DNA from: Codonopsis lanceolata
Lineage: Eukaryota > Streptophyta > Magnoliopsida > Asterales > Campanulaceae
DNA length: 64,000 nt
Assembly: GCA_013146195.2 (NCBI GenBank)
Contig: CM028377.1
Coordinates: forward strand, 166,139,824 to 166,203,823
Direction: 5' to 3'
The position numbers were made by a program, and so were the translations under genes. Position 1 is the stretch's first letter. Each line of letters begins with the position of its first letter. The notes beneath the pieces are model-generated. The model worked only from the letters and a program-made list of their open reading frames with translations. It ran no database searches and had not been told where the DNA came from. Positions 44,901 to 56,940 of this stretch are shown here, piece after piece.

Positions 44901-45601
44901 AGGTTTGGAAGGCTCGTTGCGGGGCCATTTTCGACAACGTGCCAATGAAAGCGAATGCCATTTGGGCGAGGGTTTTAGAACATATACGTGATTCATCCAA
45001 CTTACTTTCTCCAAAGGCCAGCAGCAGCTTGAGTTATCGTATGGCTATGCAATCTCTTAACATTCCTATTCAGCGTATTCCTCAGGCTCGGGGTTTATGG
45101 CTGAAATGGACTCCGTCTCTAACCCATAAGTTTAAGTTGAACATTGATGGTTCTTCTAAACATGGCATTTGCACAGGAGGGGGCGTTATTCGGGGCAAAA
45201 TGGGTGAGTTTGTTGGGGCTTTTTCGAGTTTCTACGGCAATGGCACTAATATGAAGGGTGAAATTTTAGCTTTGAAGGAAGGTTTACAGTTATGTCGGTC
45301 GTTGGGCTTGGAGGAGGTCGAGGTGGAATCCGATTCTCTAGTTGCAGTGAATGTTTTGAAGGGGACTCAGGCTGATCCTTGGCAGTATAGCTATGAACTT
45401 AGAGATTGTCGAGTTATGTTGTCGGAGTATAGTTTACATCATGTTTTTAGAGAACAAAATTCTGTGGCAGATCGTTTGGCGGCAGTGGCTCATGTTCTCC
45501 GGGACAGCCATAGATATTCAACGCTCTCTTCCCTGCCTGCTATTGTGAAGAAAGCTATTGCTATGGATTCGTTTGGTTTCTATACCTTCAGGAAGTTGTA
45601 A
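41965..45601 (+). pseudogene. LINE 2 ORF2 fragment: endonuclease end, reverse transcriptase, RNase H
   Basis: The first frame (to 42945) carries the endonuclease C-terminal half: YTWCNNQSGGHRIWKRLDRV and VSDHAPLL. The segment where relatives read AGPDGF is damaged near 42868, and a frame change follows at about 42925-42945 around a duplicated GATG. The second frame (to 45601) has RT with FNFDMSKAYDRLEW, GVRQGDPLSPMLF and catalytic YADDLLVF, then zf-RVT (CHCC), then RNase H (NIDGSSKHGICTGGG, ESDSLVAV, REQNSVADRLA). It lacks a start and is non-functional, but its pol half is well preserved. Confidence 0.9.
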
Positions 45602-45725
45602 TAGGTTCCTTTGTTTTTTGTGTTGTTCGAGGTTAGGCCCCTTGTCCCCTCTTTGGGTCTGGCAGGTTGTCCCCCTCTTGTTGTTTCCGCCTTTTCATAT
45701 ATTTTATTTCCGCAGGTGCCGCCCT

Positions 45726-45758
<33 letters not shown>
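45602..45758 (+). other. LINE 2 3' UTR and poly-A
   Basis: Shares GAGGTTAGGC, GGCAGGTTGTCCCCCTC and a GCAGGTGCCGCCCTT end with the LINE 1 tail, although the coding regions are clearly diverged. Poly-A 45730-45758. Confidence 0.7.
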
Positions 45759-45762
<4 letters not shown>

Positions 45763-46554
45763 AAAATCTAGTTTTACCCCCTTTTCAATTTACCATGACA
45801 CATGCATAAATCTCAAAGATCCTACTTGTCAAAAATCCTAATCTGACACAGATTTAAGATTAAACTAGCATTAAATCAATTACAAGGGAAAAGAGGGTGA
45901 TCAAATCTCAAAACCCTAAAATCGATCTAGCAATTAAAACAAGTAAAACTATGCATAGGGATTAAGGAGTAAAGAAATAAATACCTCAATTGAATTAAAT
46001 AAACGGTTCAAGATTCAAATCCGAAGCAATGAAATTAAGCTTCCATGATAATTGATGAAATCTCTAAGGAAGAAAATTAGTAGAAAAACGGCCCTAATTC
46101 TGAAGTTAAAACAAGTATAAATACTTGCTCCCCAAAACCTAACTAAAAAGGAAATCTCCAAAGAAAAGGAAAGAGAATATTTAATAATAAACATCAAAAT
46201 ACTCCTTCCTTCCACTTCTCACACGTGCACAATCCAATTTCCAAATTCTTTTCTTTCACTTTGGTCCCTGAAATTCCAACCTTTCTCCTTCTGATCCTCG
46301 AACTCTGCTGCTTTGTAATTTGATCCTTGAACGTCAGCTTCTCGCAGTTTGGTCCCTGCACTTCTGATACTAGCAACTTTATCTTCCACATTAATAAACT
46401 TTTGCAGGAACAACACAAAATCACTCAAAATATGTCTCAAAATTACAAAGATTTCCCACAAACTCACCAATTAAAAGTCTACTCAAAATTACATCAAACT
46501 AATCTAAATTACATTAAAATAATGATAAAATGTCTAGAAAATTAGGGAATTACA
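45759..46554 (-). mobile_element. 5' LTR of Athila element C, outer part
   Basis: The minus strand begins TGTAATTCCC at 46554, a proper LTR start. The text includes the TTTGATCCTTGAACG and TTTGGTCCCTG phrases (46260-46360) frequent in such LTRs. It stops at the LINE 2 poly-A. With 27070-27529 it would form one LTR of about 1.25 kb. The five bases beyond it (TATAA, 46555-46559) would be the target duplication in element B. Pairing of the two halves is inferred from orientation and ends. Confidence 0.6.
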
Positions 46555-46558
46555 TATA

Positions 46559-47806
46559 ATGAAATCCGCCACATCAATGAACGAGATGTGTCCCATATTC
46601 GAGGAGTTCTGTGTTATGCTTGGAGTGGCACCTACTCGTCAGATCGCGGTACCCGCCTACAGAAGGCGTCCGTACATGGCTATTCGGGAGCTCTTCAATT
46701 CTACCCGCCGGGCTACTCCAGGATTTATCAATGGAGACTTTTTTAACTTGATGGTTCTTCCTGGAGCCTTCACAAAATATATTGAAGATGACGTGGACTA
46801 TCAGCGGCGTAGATTAACAGCACTCTTTCTCTGCTTAGTAGGGAGATATTTGATAGTTGGTCTACCCGGATTAGTAGATGAGCGGGTCGTAGACTTAGCA
46901 TTACAGGCTCGGGATCGCCGGCTGAACATTGTTCCGGTGATTTTGGCAGAGACTTTCGCGGGCCTGACTGCTTTTGCTGCTGGGAATGAATTGTTCCCTA
47001 CTGGTAGCCCTATTCTGATTCATATGTGGCTGGAAGAGCATTTCCTTTGGGTCCAGGCTCCTGTGCCGCTCGGAGCTCCTTATGATCCTTCCTTTTATGG
47101 AATGCGCGGGCATTTTCCCCAGACTAATTATTCTGATATTGACTGGACCGATCACTTCTATCGTCGGGGTTCAATGGATATAGTGCAGGTCGATTCGCCC
47201 TTTGGGAGATCCGGCTTTTTCTTCGTCATTCCGATGAGTACAGCCAGGTGGTGATGTTGGGCCTTTATCGGACTTTCTTTTTATCAGCCCGACCGGATCT
47301 TGCGGCAGTTTGGAAGGGAGCAAGTGATCCCTGACACCTCCCGTCCTATTTACATGGGAAGGGAGTTCACTAATGATCGTCTGGGTCCCACTATCCAGGG
47401 CATGTGGCTCAGAGATGCTGAAAGACTGGAGGCAGCATACCCATATTCGGATTATATGCTTCTATCTCTTGGGTATCTAGCATGGGTTATGGTTGCTGCT
47501 GAGGGGCCGTCTCGCGCCATCCGGCATGATTTGAGACATCTGCTGGGCCGTCATATAACCAATGGAGTGGATGTTCGCCTGCTGGAAGTAGGCGAGGACA
47601 TTGATAGTTCAGGGTTGGTTGTTCCTCGGGCTTTAGAGGCAGAATTTCGACGGGTTCATGGCCTTGATGCTCGGACGGCCCCTGAACCGGATACTGCGGG
47701 TCCCAGCAATACATCCCGCAGAGTGAGTGATGTTGGTCAACACACAACCCGTGGGAACAAGAAATGCCTGCTCCTCCTCCTCAGACTGGTTGGGGTACGA
47801 CTTTGA
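46559..47806 (+). pseudogene. Tat element B extra ORF, antisense to pol (DUF7745-like)
   Basis: About 415 codons in one frame with a single TGA at 47252-47254. Residues such as PIFEEFCVMLGVAP, LVGRYLIVGLPGLVDERVVD, NIVPVILAETFAGL and ILIHMWLEEHF follow the order of the DUF7745 / plant-mobile-domain-like proteins carried by Tat/Ogre elements; ILRQFGREQVIPD continues it. The N-terminus is cut off at 46555 by element C. It faces the pol gene tail to tail, as the antisense ORF of Grande-type elements does. Its function is unknown. A tail from 47737 to about 48110 is frameshifted. Confidence 0.6.
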
Positions 47807-48119
47807 GAACTGGCGGTCATGAGTTTCCGCGGCTGAGTTTGGCAAGCAGACATGACAACCCCTGGGAACAAGAGGTACCTGTTCCTCCTCCCCCTCCTGT
47901 ATGGGGTCTTTGGTCTCGAAATGATGAAGCGGGGAGAAGAGATGAGATGAGATGAGAGACACATCTGGTGGCTCTCATGCGATGAGTCTAGAGCTTCTTG
48001 CGCCTCGCGAGAAGGAGTATATGGGTCGGTTCGGTGGGACACGCGAGGCATTGATGGACCGCTCGGGGCTAGAGGCTGCAAGAAAAGGATTGTTTACGGG
48101 GAAAAACAAAGGGGTATAG

Positions 48120-48550
48120 GCGCGTATATAGATATGTACAAATGCAAATAATGTATAATATAGGCGTCTTAATAAGTATTCCTAAGTTGCACCTTAGGAC
48201 TGTAAAATTATATTTTAGTGTTTTAATATGAGCTGCTTTGTCGTGGTTTTCTCTTTTGTCGGTTGAGCTTCGATGTCTTTGAAGGAGGAGGTATGTTGAG
48301 AGCTTCAAATAATGCCTTCCCTCTCCTTTTTTTTGTTTTTATTATTATATATATTTTTTTATATATTATTTTTTTATATATTTTTTATGTTTTTTTTGTG
48401 CTCTAATTTTTGCCTAGGCCGCCCTTTCGGGTTTTCAACCTAGCGAGCTTTTATTATATTTTTTTTTATTCTTTTATATATATATATATTTTTTATGCCC
48501 TAACTTTTGCCTAGGCCGCCCTTTCGGGTTTTCAGCCTAGCGGGCTGGAG
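48120..48550. repeat. intergenic region of Tat element B with direct repeat and T-rich runs
   Basis: Between the convergent ORFs. A block of about 48 bp (TTTTGCCTAGGCCGCCCTTT plus CGGGTTTTCAGCCTAGCG) occurs at about 48408-48453 and 48502-48547, separated by poly-T/(TA)n. Each contains the palindrome GCCTAGGC and can fold against its own CCTAGCG end. It might serve as a terminator or polyadenylation region for both genes. Confidence 0.6.
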
Positions 48551-49640
48551 AGGGAAGCATTTGCTGGATAGGATGGCTCAGGCGTAGTACCTTTTGAGCT
48601 TGTCGAGGTTGAAGGGCTGGACAAGATCTTCCCGATCTTGGTTTGTGAGAAGCACGGCACCTCCTGATCGGATCTCCTTAACAATGTACGGTCCCATCAG
48701 TGAGACTTCCATTTTCCCCTAGTATCAACATAACTAGGGGTTTTTCAGCACGAGGTCTCCAATTTGGATATCACGGCCTTTGACTTTTTGTTGAAGGCTC
48801 GGGCGTCGCCTTTGATATGCCCGGGTATGCTCCAAGGCTAATAGGCGTCGTTCATCAATTAGGGCCAGTTCTTCGTACCGCCCTTTGACCCAGTCAATTT
48901 CTGCTATATTAGCTTCCATCATCACTCTCAATGATGGAATTTCCACCTCTATTGGTAGTACCGCTTCCATGCCATATGCCAGAGAGTAGGGGTAGCCCGG
49001 TGGGTGTGCGGGCGCGGTAGCCCCAGAGGGCTAGTGGCAATTTTACGGCGTCTCTTCTGTATCGGCCATTTTTCGATGATGTTCTCGAGAGTTTTGTTGG
49101 CTGCTTCAACGGCACCATTGGCTTGTGGCCGGTAGGGGGAGGATTTGTGTCTTTGGATCTTGAACTCGTCTAGCAGACGGTTCACGTCCCCTTCAAAATG
49201 AGAGTCGTTGTCGGAGATGATTTCGAAAGGTACCCCATAGCGGTATATGATATTGGCCCGGATAAATTCGGACACCTTTCGGGCATTTAGGACTTTGTAG
49301 GAAGAAGCTTCTACCCACTTTGTGAAATGTCGGCGGCTACGGGACATATTCATGGCCATTAGATCCCTTCGGGTGAATTTGGCCTATGGCGTCGATACCC
49401 CATGTTGAGAAGGGCCGGCGTGGAGTTGTATAGGGCGTGTGGGGGCACATCTTGTAGATTAGCAAAGCGCTGACATTTGTCGCAATGTCGCACCCACCGA
49501 ATACAGTCGGTTTCGAGCGTACTCCAATAGTACCCTTGTCGGATGACTTTCTTTGATAGCATATGGCCATTCATGTGGGGCCCACAGGTACCACCATGTA
49601 GTTGATCCATAATTTGCTCAGCTTTGGCCTGATTGACACA
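48551..49640 (-). pseudogene. Tat element B integrase
   Basis: Zinc-binding N-terminus: GPHMNGHMLSKKVIRQGYY with CDKCQRFANLQ (49610-49440). Catalytic core after a frame change: FTKWVEASSYKVLNARKVSE, FEIISDNDSHFEGD (Asp of the DDE triad) and SPYRPQANGAVEAANKTLEN (Glu). The C-terminal region has GRYEELALIDERRLLALEHT and KVKGRDIQIGDLVL, down to about 48734. At least three frame changes. This element's integrase shows what element A has lost. Confidence 0.85.
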
Positions 49641-50297
49641 TAGTAGGTTGAGGCCTTGATAATGCCTCTTATACTGGTGTTGAGTGCAATTGGGAGGCCC
49701 ATCTTCGCGGGGAGACTCTTCCCCTTTTGTCTAAGCCGGGAGGATAAAGATTTTTGGAGGCGATTTAAGATGTCGGCATACCGGGGCTCGTGATGCGCTT
49801 GAGGCTGCGTTGATTTTGAAGCAATATCTTGGGAGTGACCTTCTTCCCGACTATAAATGGTTGGACTTTAGTTTCGGCGGGAATACGGACTAGTGGCCTT
49901 GAGTGGCCGGGCATCGGCGAATTGATTCTATCTCGTGGGTAGGTAATGGAGCGAGATAGAACCAAATCGGCGGCGGTTATTAACTTGGCATGATAGAGCT
50001 GCAGGATCTGGGTCCTCCATCTTCCTTCGACTTGATTTATGATCGGGAGTCTCAGTAGACTTCGAGATCTTTAGCTCCCCTTTGGAGAGCTTCTTCTAGG
50101 CCAGCAATACAGGCTTCATATTCCGCCGTATTATTTGAACATTCGAACTCCAACCTTATAGCCAGCGGAGTATGAGAGTCAGCCGGATCGATTAACAGGA
50201 TTCCTATGCCAAAGCCTCTTTTGTTTGCGGCCTCAGGTGTCTGGTCGGTGATTTCATTTCGGGATACCTTCATCGGGAAACCAGGGCTCGGTTGCAT
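49641..50297 (-). pseudogene. Tat element B second (archaeal-like) RNase H
   Basis: RGFGIGILLIDPADSHTPLA, IRLEFECSNNTAEYEACIAG and GAKDLEVYG are continuous here, followed by frame loss near 50052 and decayed sequence up to 49940 (IINQVEG-equivalent). The spacer to integrase (49640-49940) is frameshifted. This copy is the empty-site reference for the insertion in element A. Confidence 0.82.
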
Positions 50298-50690
50298 CTT
50301 CGGCCTTGAGAGGTAGATCGGCTAAGTGGTCTGCAATGACGCTCCCTTTGATAGACTTGAGTGTGACATAAGTTATGTCAAACTCATTAAGAAGAAAAGA
50401 CCACTTGGCCAGTCGGCTGGATAGTGATGGCTTACCGAAGATGTATTTGATAGGGTCCATCACGGATATGAGCTTGATGGACCTTCCACGGAGATAGGTT
50501 TTGAGCCTACGAGTGGCCCGGACTAGGCCGGTGCGGCTTTTTCCAGAATAATTTAGCTCGCTTCCTTGTAGCTTCCTACTTATGAAATATATGGCATTTT
50601 CAATGTAGGAATCTTCTTTCTCTTGGGCGAGCATAGCCCTCTTGATGTGTGCGTGACGGTTAAGTATATGAGGAGAGGTTTATGTGTATG
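50254..50690 (-). pseudogene. Tat element B RNase H
   Basis: MLAQEKEDSYIENAIYFISR through VIADHLADLP, colinear with element A 11117-11584. A small deletion replaces SALEKSC with SGKSR near 50545. The first strand motif with the catalytic Asp is in another frame. Confidence 0.82.
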
Positions 50691-50939
50691 GGGTGGAGCT
50701 AGCACGGGGGATTGGTAAGGTAGGCTTTTATTTTCTCGAAGGCTAGGCGGCACTGCGTCCCAGACTTGGTCGGTATTCTTTTTAGGAGTTTAAAGAGGGG
50801 CTCACGGTGGTGGTAGTCGGTGTCGATGAAGCAGGTGATGTCTTTGCAAGGCCTAGGAAGCCTTTGACTTCGGTGGGAGTTTTTGTGGCATTTCTAGGAT
50901 GGCTTTGATCTTTCTTGGCTCGATCTCGATGCCTTGCTC

Positions 50940-52139
50940 GAGTTACTAAGAATCCCGGGACCTTGCCTCTGGTAACCCGAATGTACATTTGGTGGGGTTA
51001 AGCTTCATCGGTGCTTTACGAGTCTTTCGAAGAACTTAGAAGATCTTTAATGTGAGCACCGTGGCGTCATTTGGAATGCACGATCATATCATCGACATAG
51101 ACCTCCATCTCTTTGTGGATCATGTGGGTGGAAGAGGGTGGTGGCAACCCTACGGTAAGTGGCTCAGGCATTCTTTAATCCAAATGGCATGACGATAACA
51201 ATAAGTCCCCAGGAGTAGTGAATGAGGTCTTCTCTGGTCTTCTGCCATTTTGATTTGGTTGTAGCCCGGCATGCGTCGACGAAGGATCGGACTTTGTGAG
51301 CTGCGGCGGCATCTACCACAATATCAATGTTGGGCGGGGAAGTCATCTTTGGGCGGCAGCTTTGTTGAGGTCGCGGAAGTCTACAGTCGACTTTCCGTTG
51401 GGCTTGGGAGCGGTCACTATATTGGACGGCCAGTCGGGTATTCAACTACCCGAATGAAGTTGACGCTGTTTCATGATTTCTTCTTTGACTTGTAGTGACC
51501 ATTCGGCTTGATGCGGCGGAGCTTTTGTTTGGCCAGGCGAGCATCAGGGATATGTGGGAATCCGGTGCTCGACTATATTTGGATCTAGGCGGGCATATCT
51601 TCGTAGGACCGAGGCAAAGATGTCTATGAACTCTTTGAGGAGATCAATGAGTGCCTTTCTTTTTGGACCTTGGAGGTAGCTGCCGATTCGATCTCTTTGA
51701 CTTCATTGTCGGCCCAGGTTGATAGTGGGAGTCTTGATAGCTGGCGATGAATGGCTCATTCTGGTACTCGGCCCGACTTTGCAAGCTCAAGCAGATAATT
51801 TTTATCTTTTGGGTCCATTTTATTAAATGACTCATTATCATAATTATTATTATTTAATGCGTCTTTTAAAGTAGGTGCAACTAAGGAATAAGCAAAGACA
51901 TCCATATTATTATTAAAAGCACATTGTGCGGGGGTTATTACATTGTTGAGGACACGGGGTTTAAGATCCTCAACTATAGGTAGCGGATTGGTAGATGACC
52001 AATCCGTAAAGCTAGGAAAGGATCGGGGATAGTATATCAAGCGGTCTACAGTCTGCGGGTGTCGGGAGCGGATCGGTCGTGGTGTACCAGTGCAGAGGCT
52101 TATTAGACATAGACTCGAACTTCGGCAGGAGCTTTTCAT
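50940..52139 (-). pseudogene. Tat element B reverse transcriptase region
   Basis: Linker (52139-51756: LKPRVLNNVITPAQCAFNNN) then RT. MPFGLKNA and an MEVYVDDMIV-equivalent near 51090 are recognisable, as is NPTKCTFG near 50995. Many single-base losses break every frame, far more than in element A's RT. Confidence 0.8.
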
Positions 52140-52439
52140 AATCGGTGCCTCTATCTATCATACCCGAGAAAAGTCTCTAGACCGTCATCATCTAGCAGGG
52201 CAAAGTATAATCATCTTGGTCTATAGACCAAGTATTTTCAAAGGTGACATCTTATAAGCGGTGCTACGGGGCTCGGGTAACTTTGTTCCATATCATCGAG
52301 AGAATCTTGACATCATCAAAGACTTCCCAACCGGGGCACCTTTTACCATTACGGTCTATCCGGGGTTCGGAAACATGAGATAGACTTGATTTCCCCATTA
52401 CGTACAAAGTAACCATTTAAGGTTTTTCTATAGGGTTGG

Positions 52440-53180
52440 AGAGGGGATATTCATAAGGGCGTTTTCCCTTTACGCCTTTCTTTTCTCACGTTTACGTTTC
52501 ATACTGCGGCTACTTTGGGTAGGCGTGTATCCTAGACCGAAAGGAGGGATACATTCCTTAAGTTCATCTTAGACTAAATTGACTAGCCCTTGGCGATTTA
52601 CGAGTCCTAGCCGGGCATATAATTCATTTTTTGGAACATGTTTAAAGGGACCATGTTTCCTAGGGAAGTGACTTTCTTTCCAATGATGTCAGTTTCTCGG
52701 CCATATTCAATGGCGTTGACCACAGCTTGGGGGATAACCTCAAAGCCACTGAGAAACATACCAGTGTCTTCATGTTCTATCTCGAGGATTGGGATATCCT
52801 CGCTTTCCTTATTATCCACGATCTTATCGGCGGAATAATTACTATGTGGTCATCGTGGATGAATTTGACACGCTGGTGTAATGAAGAGGCTACCCCCTTT
52901 ACCCCATGAATCCAAGGCGTCCCAACAACGAGGCTAAAGGTAGGAATATCCGGGACTTGGAACTCAAGCGGCATGTTTAAGGGCCCAATTGTTAACATTA
53001 AAGTGACTACCCCCAAGACACATCGACTAGTGTTGTCATATGCCTTAACTGTCTGCGAGGAAGGAGTGAGTTCTGATATCTTTATCCCCAGCTTGGTTAA
53101 TGTGCTGGCAGGACATAGTGAAGACCCGTTATCTATCAAAACTCAGGGAACCCGTTTCTCCAAAATTCCCACAGTGATGT
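52440..53180 (-). pseudogene. Tat element B protease and G-patch region
   Basis: MIDNGSSLCPASTLTKLGIK keeps the protease Asp but lacks two residues (Asn-Val in A). FSLVVGTPWIHG is the C-terminal protease motif, with Gly-Thr instead of Gly-Arg. The G-patch (near 52600-52640) has a stop in the glycine-rich turn. Confidence 0.8.
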
Positions 53181-53389
53181 GAAGAGCATCAATGTGGTTA
53201 GTTCCTTCTCGTGGCAAGTCTAGATTGGTAAACATTATTACGTTCCCAAAATGGATGTTCCCGATCATTTGGGTAAGCTCATTGGGGGAGGTTTCAATAG
53301 GACGCGCTTGACTTAGTGACTTAGCCAGTGTATCACGGTGGGTCTTCGAAGCACAATAAGCCCAGATGGAAATGTTGGCTGAGTTTTCT

Positions 53390-54436
53390 TCATCGAGCTA
53401 ATAGAGAATCTTCCACCATTTTAGCCCGATATACGTTACTTGATCTTTTCAGTGGTCACCTCTTTCGGGGTTTGGTTTGGTAGGCTCGGCCGGATCGGGT
53501 AAGGTGGCTAACATTTCCACCAACCCAAGTGGCTTTTTCAATGTTACAGGTATTTTGGCTACCAAGGATGGTGTCCCAAGAGAGCATATTACAGCTAAGC
53601 TCTTTTATGGATAAGGGTGGAGAAATAGGAATGAGGATATATGGAAGTGGATGTATATTTATTTCAAACTTGGGCACAAAAGGGTTTTCATCGACCTCAA
53701 TCATATTGATTTGAGGTAGAGGGTTATTGACTACATTTGGTCTGGGTGGAGGTTTTTCAATAACCTTATCATCTATTAGGTCATGGATAGCATTTTTGAG
53801 GGTGTAACATTTATCGGTGAGGTGACCACTGGAGCAATGATATTCACGATCTTGGGCATGGTTCCAAGTCTGGGCGGGGGGTCGGAGTGGCTTATAATTT
53901 TCCAATGGCTTCAACACCCTTGTGCCATTAGCCCTGCAGATATCGGGAGCTTGCGGTTCATCAAAATGCCTTGAAACTTACCTATTACGATTTAAGTTTT
54001 TGGCCGGGCCATTATTCGCTTCCTTTGTATTGAGCACTGTCCGACCCATAATACCATGGAACAGAGCTATAATTTTGGGTAGAAAATGGGGTTGAGGCAT
54101 TCCCTACCATATTGACGGCTGGAGCTGGTGCGGCTGTCTTTCCTTTGGAATAACGGAAAGAACTAGGAGATGTATTGGGTTTTAGTTGGCCAGTCCGTAT
54201 ATCATCATCAATACGGGCTACTATCTCCACTATTTCTTTGAAATTGGTATAGGGGAGGTACCGCATATGTTCCAGGTAAATGGGCTAGAGGTTTTTGATG
54301 AACATTCGGCATGACTCGGCCGGATCAGTGCATCAAATGTGCGTGCCGGCTTTCTTTTCCACATTGCAAACTCGGCGCACGTCTCCTTTTCCCGTTGGGT
54401 GCACGATTCAAGGTCCCTTCTATTTTCAGGACTGGT
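53390..54436 (-). pseudogene. Tat element B gag, C-terminal part
   Basis: Continues from the Copia insertion with NTSPENRRD, then MRYLPYTNFKEIVEI and a zinc-knuckle relic, EYHCSSGHLTDKC. Relative to A, the first Cys is changed and another Cys appears where A has Arg. The downstream VDENPFVPKFEINIHPLPY is in frame here, confirming that A lost one base at that point. Confidence 0.8.
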
Positions 54437-54441
54437 ATTGT

Positions 54442-55431
54442 TGAAAGAACACAAGTAGCTAGGATTCTCAAAGATTTAATGTAGCTTGTGAAAAAGCTAC
54501 AATTGAATTCACAATAGACAGAAAAATAACAAAACAGCGGAAGACTTAATACTAAAGCATGAAATTAATCACAAAAGTTTACCAAACAATCTACAAGTCT
54601 ATACTTGTAGATCTAGCCTCATGGCCAAAAAGATTTCACTAAAAAGGATGAATCGTTTTACAAAAAAAAAACTATGTGAAATAACAAAACAAAACACTCT
54701 CACAAGACAACAAGTCTTGGAAAGTAAAACACCCACATAAAAACAGGTATAGAAAACGTGGGAAGAAACAAATAGCTTCCTAAAATCAGCTAGGAAGTCA
54801 AAACAGCATAAACGCCCAATGTTGCTTCAAATGTTACAACATCCGGAAGCACATTCAAATTCTGCAGCACGGCTAAAACTGAAATCAGGTTCTGAATCTG
54901 AATTTTCTGCATTGAATCAGCTCTCTTCTCTCTCTATGTCTGTACACCACAGCCGTTTCCTTTGTCTTCTATTTATAATGCTTGAGGAAACCTACACAAA
55001 GAAGGAATCCATCTCCAACAAGGACAAGGATTAGTAGAAAGGAATAAAATCTACTTACGTTATTTCTAGATTTCATTACCATATAAATAAAGAGTCTAGA
55101 AACACAGTTGACAAAGGATTGTTGACTAGATTTAGTTTCCAAAAACAACTCCTAGAATTTAGGTCCAAGAAACCACAAATCTTTAGGAATATTTTGTTTC
55201 CAAAAATGATAAAACCTTAAGGATTAAGGAAAAACAAAAATCTAATTAAAGATTTTTTTACCAAAAATGATGTAGCCGAAATCTAGAAAAAGATTTTGCT
55301 ACCAAAAATAACTAAACTAAATCTAATAAAATATACTAAGTCCTAAATTAACACAAACTTATCGAAAATCCTATTTTGACCAAGAAAGGTGAAACAAGAC
55401 CAAAATAGATCATGCGTATTTTGCCCTTACA
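54442..55431 (-). repeat. 3' LTR of Copia element
   Basis: 990 bp; plus strand TGAAAGAAC...CCCTTACA, so the minus strand reads TGTAAGGGC...GTTCTTTCA. Very similar to the 5' LTR at 59367-60360 with scattered substitutions, indicating a moderately recent insertion. Confidence 0.9.
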
Positions 55432-55444
55432 ATCTCCCCCTTTG
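55432..55444 (-). promoter_or_regulatory. polypurine tract of Copia element
   Basis: CAAAGGGGGAGAT on the minus strand directly before the 3' LTR TGTAAGG. Confidence 0.85.
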
Positions 55445-56699
55445 TTGAACCTTTCTGGTCAAATCAAAAGACAAGTGTTTATTCAACACCAATCAAACCA
55501 TCTAACCTACATTGATTAGAAAATCTCATCTTCCCCTGAATTTGTGCAAGGAGCACAAATCAGAAATCATCACCATCACAAGAAACACTTGATCTCTCTC
55601 CCCCTATTTGACCGGAAAAGAAAGAGGGATAAACAATCTTTTTGGGACTCTCAAAAATCCAAGATTTTGAAAAACACAATGAAGTGTTCACCAAGATTTG
55701 ATCACACCCCTAGCAACAACTGAGCACCTCATATCCAAATTCAAAACCTCTTAGTTTCACACAAAAATTAGACAACCACTACATATTTTTCAACATGGAG
55801 ATTTTTGGAAATTGATTTGCACAGTTTATATTAGAACAAAATTTCACCAAGCTGATATCCTTGCCAACAATGCATGTCCTAAAATTTTATGCCTAAAAAC
55901 ATGATTACTAAAAACTAGGCAAAAGAAGAAAAAATGCAATCACACACAAGTGATAAAGACCAGATCAAAGGATGTAGTTCCTAATGTAGCTGCATTGGGA
56001 GAAGCATTCGCCAAAATTGTGATTTTATTTTTAATTTTGCATTTTTTTTTAATTTATCAACCAGATTTCTCTCCCAAGATCGTAAATTTTTCACAACAAA
56101 AATCCATAGATACTTTATTTCCCTAGGAATATAGCTCTACTTTATTTCAAGCTATAAAAGCATGCCACTTGGAACCTTTCACACTATTTACCAAGGGAAG
56201 CCACTTAACTTTTTGATCAACCCATGAAATCCGAGGATTCATAGTCCCAAAAGAAAGGTGCCACAACCTTGTTCATATGTAGCTCTTTTCCGTTAGGTAG
56301 CTTTCATACTTTTTCAATTCAAGGGAGTCAATTTTCTCAAGATCAACCCATGAGAACCTAAGTTCCATAGTACTTTGATAAATTGCAGCATCCCAAAAAT
56401 TTCAAAAGGTAGCTCTTTCCTTTGTGGACTTTAAACATACTCAAGAACTGGGAGAGAGAGAGAATCATAACAAAAAAATCACAATTAATTTTGAATGAAA
56501 TTCCCAAGCAATCACAAGAGACACATACATGTGAGTCAATTGATCTAGAGTGCCCTCTAAAGACAAAATGTAATCATGCCTAATTTTGATTTTGATTTTT
56601 TTTTTTTTTGTAATTAACTAAGTGTAAAATCATATTGCACACAAAACACAAGAGATTTCCAAAGATTGAAAAATCTCTCAAAAACAAGACACTTGGCAA
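55445..56699 (-). other. Copia post-pol region
   Basis: About 1.25 kb, A+T-rich with no open frame. SIRE elements carry an extra or env-like region between pol and the 3' LTR; position fits but no domain is visible. Confidence 0.45.
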
Positions 56700-56940
56700 A
56701 TATATCAACAAGATGATTTTCAATCCCAACGTGCACAATGCAAACAATTTCCATATTTAACCAAGTCTCTAATAAAGTGGTGTCTTATATCAATGTGTTT
56801 TGTTCGAGAATGATGAACTGGATTTTTGTGCTAAGCAAAATGCATAGGTGTTATCAAAAAACAAGGTTAACACATCAATGTGAAGTCCATAACCTTTGAT
56901 CATTTGGAGCATCCATAAAAGATTTAAGGCTTCTCTCAAA
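56700..56940 (-). pseudogene. Copia RNase H tail (remnant of pol)
   Basis: The minus strand reads NPVHHSRTKHIDIRHHFIRD near 56840-56760, the conserved C-terminal motif of Copia RNase H, followed by stops. It is the only recognisable pol piece, showing that a deletion joined gag to the far end of pol. Confidence 0.78.

Larger units (their letters stand above)
41964..45758 (+). mobile_element. 5'-truncated plant LINE 2
   Basis: Begins mid-endonuclease directly at the CACTA terminus and ends with a 29-base poly-A (45730-45758). The ORF1 and ORF2 starts are missing. The family differs from LINE 1. The 5' loss could be ordinary truncation during insertion or a deletion accompanying CACTA insertion. 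Its target duplication could not be identified. Confidence 0.85.

Noticed and set aside
47487..48081. Minus-strand ORFs opposite the DUF7745-like ORF
   Set aside because: Shadow frames of the plus-strand ORF with no family resemblance.
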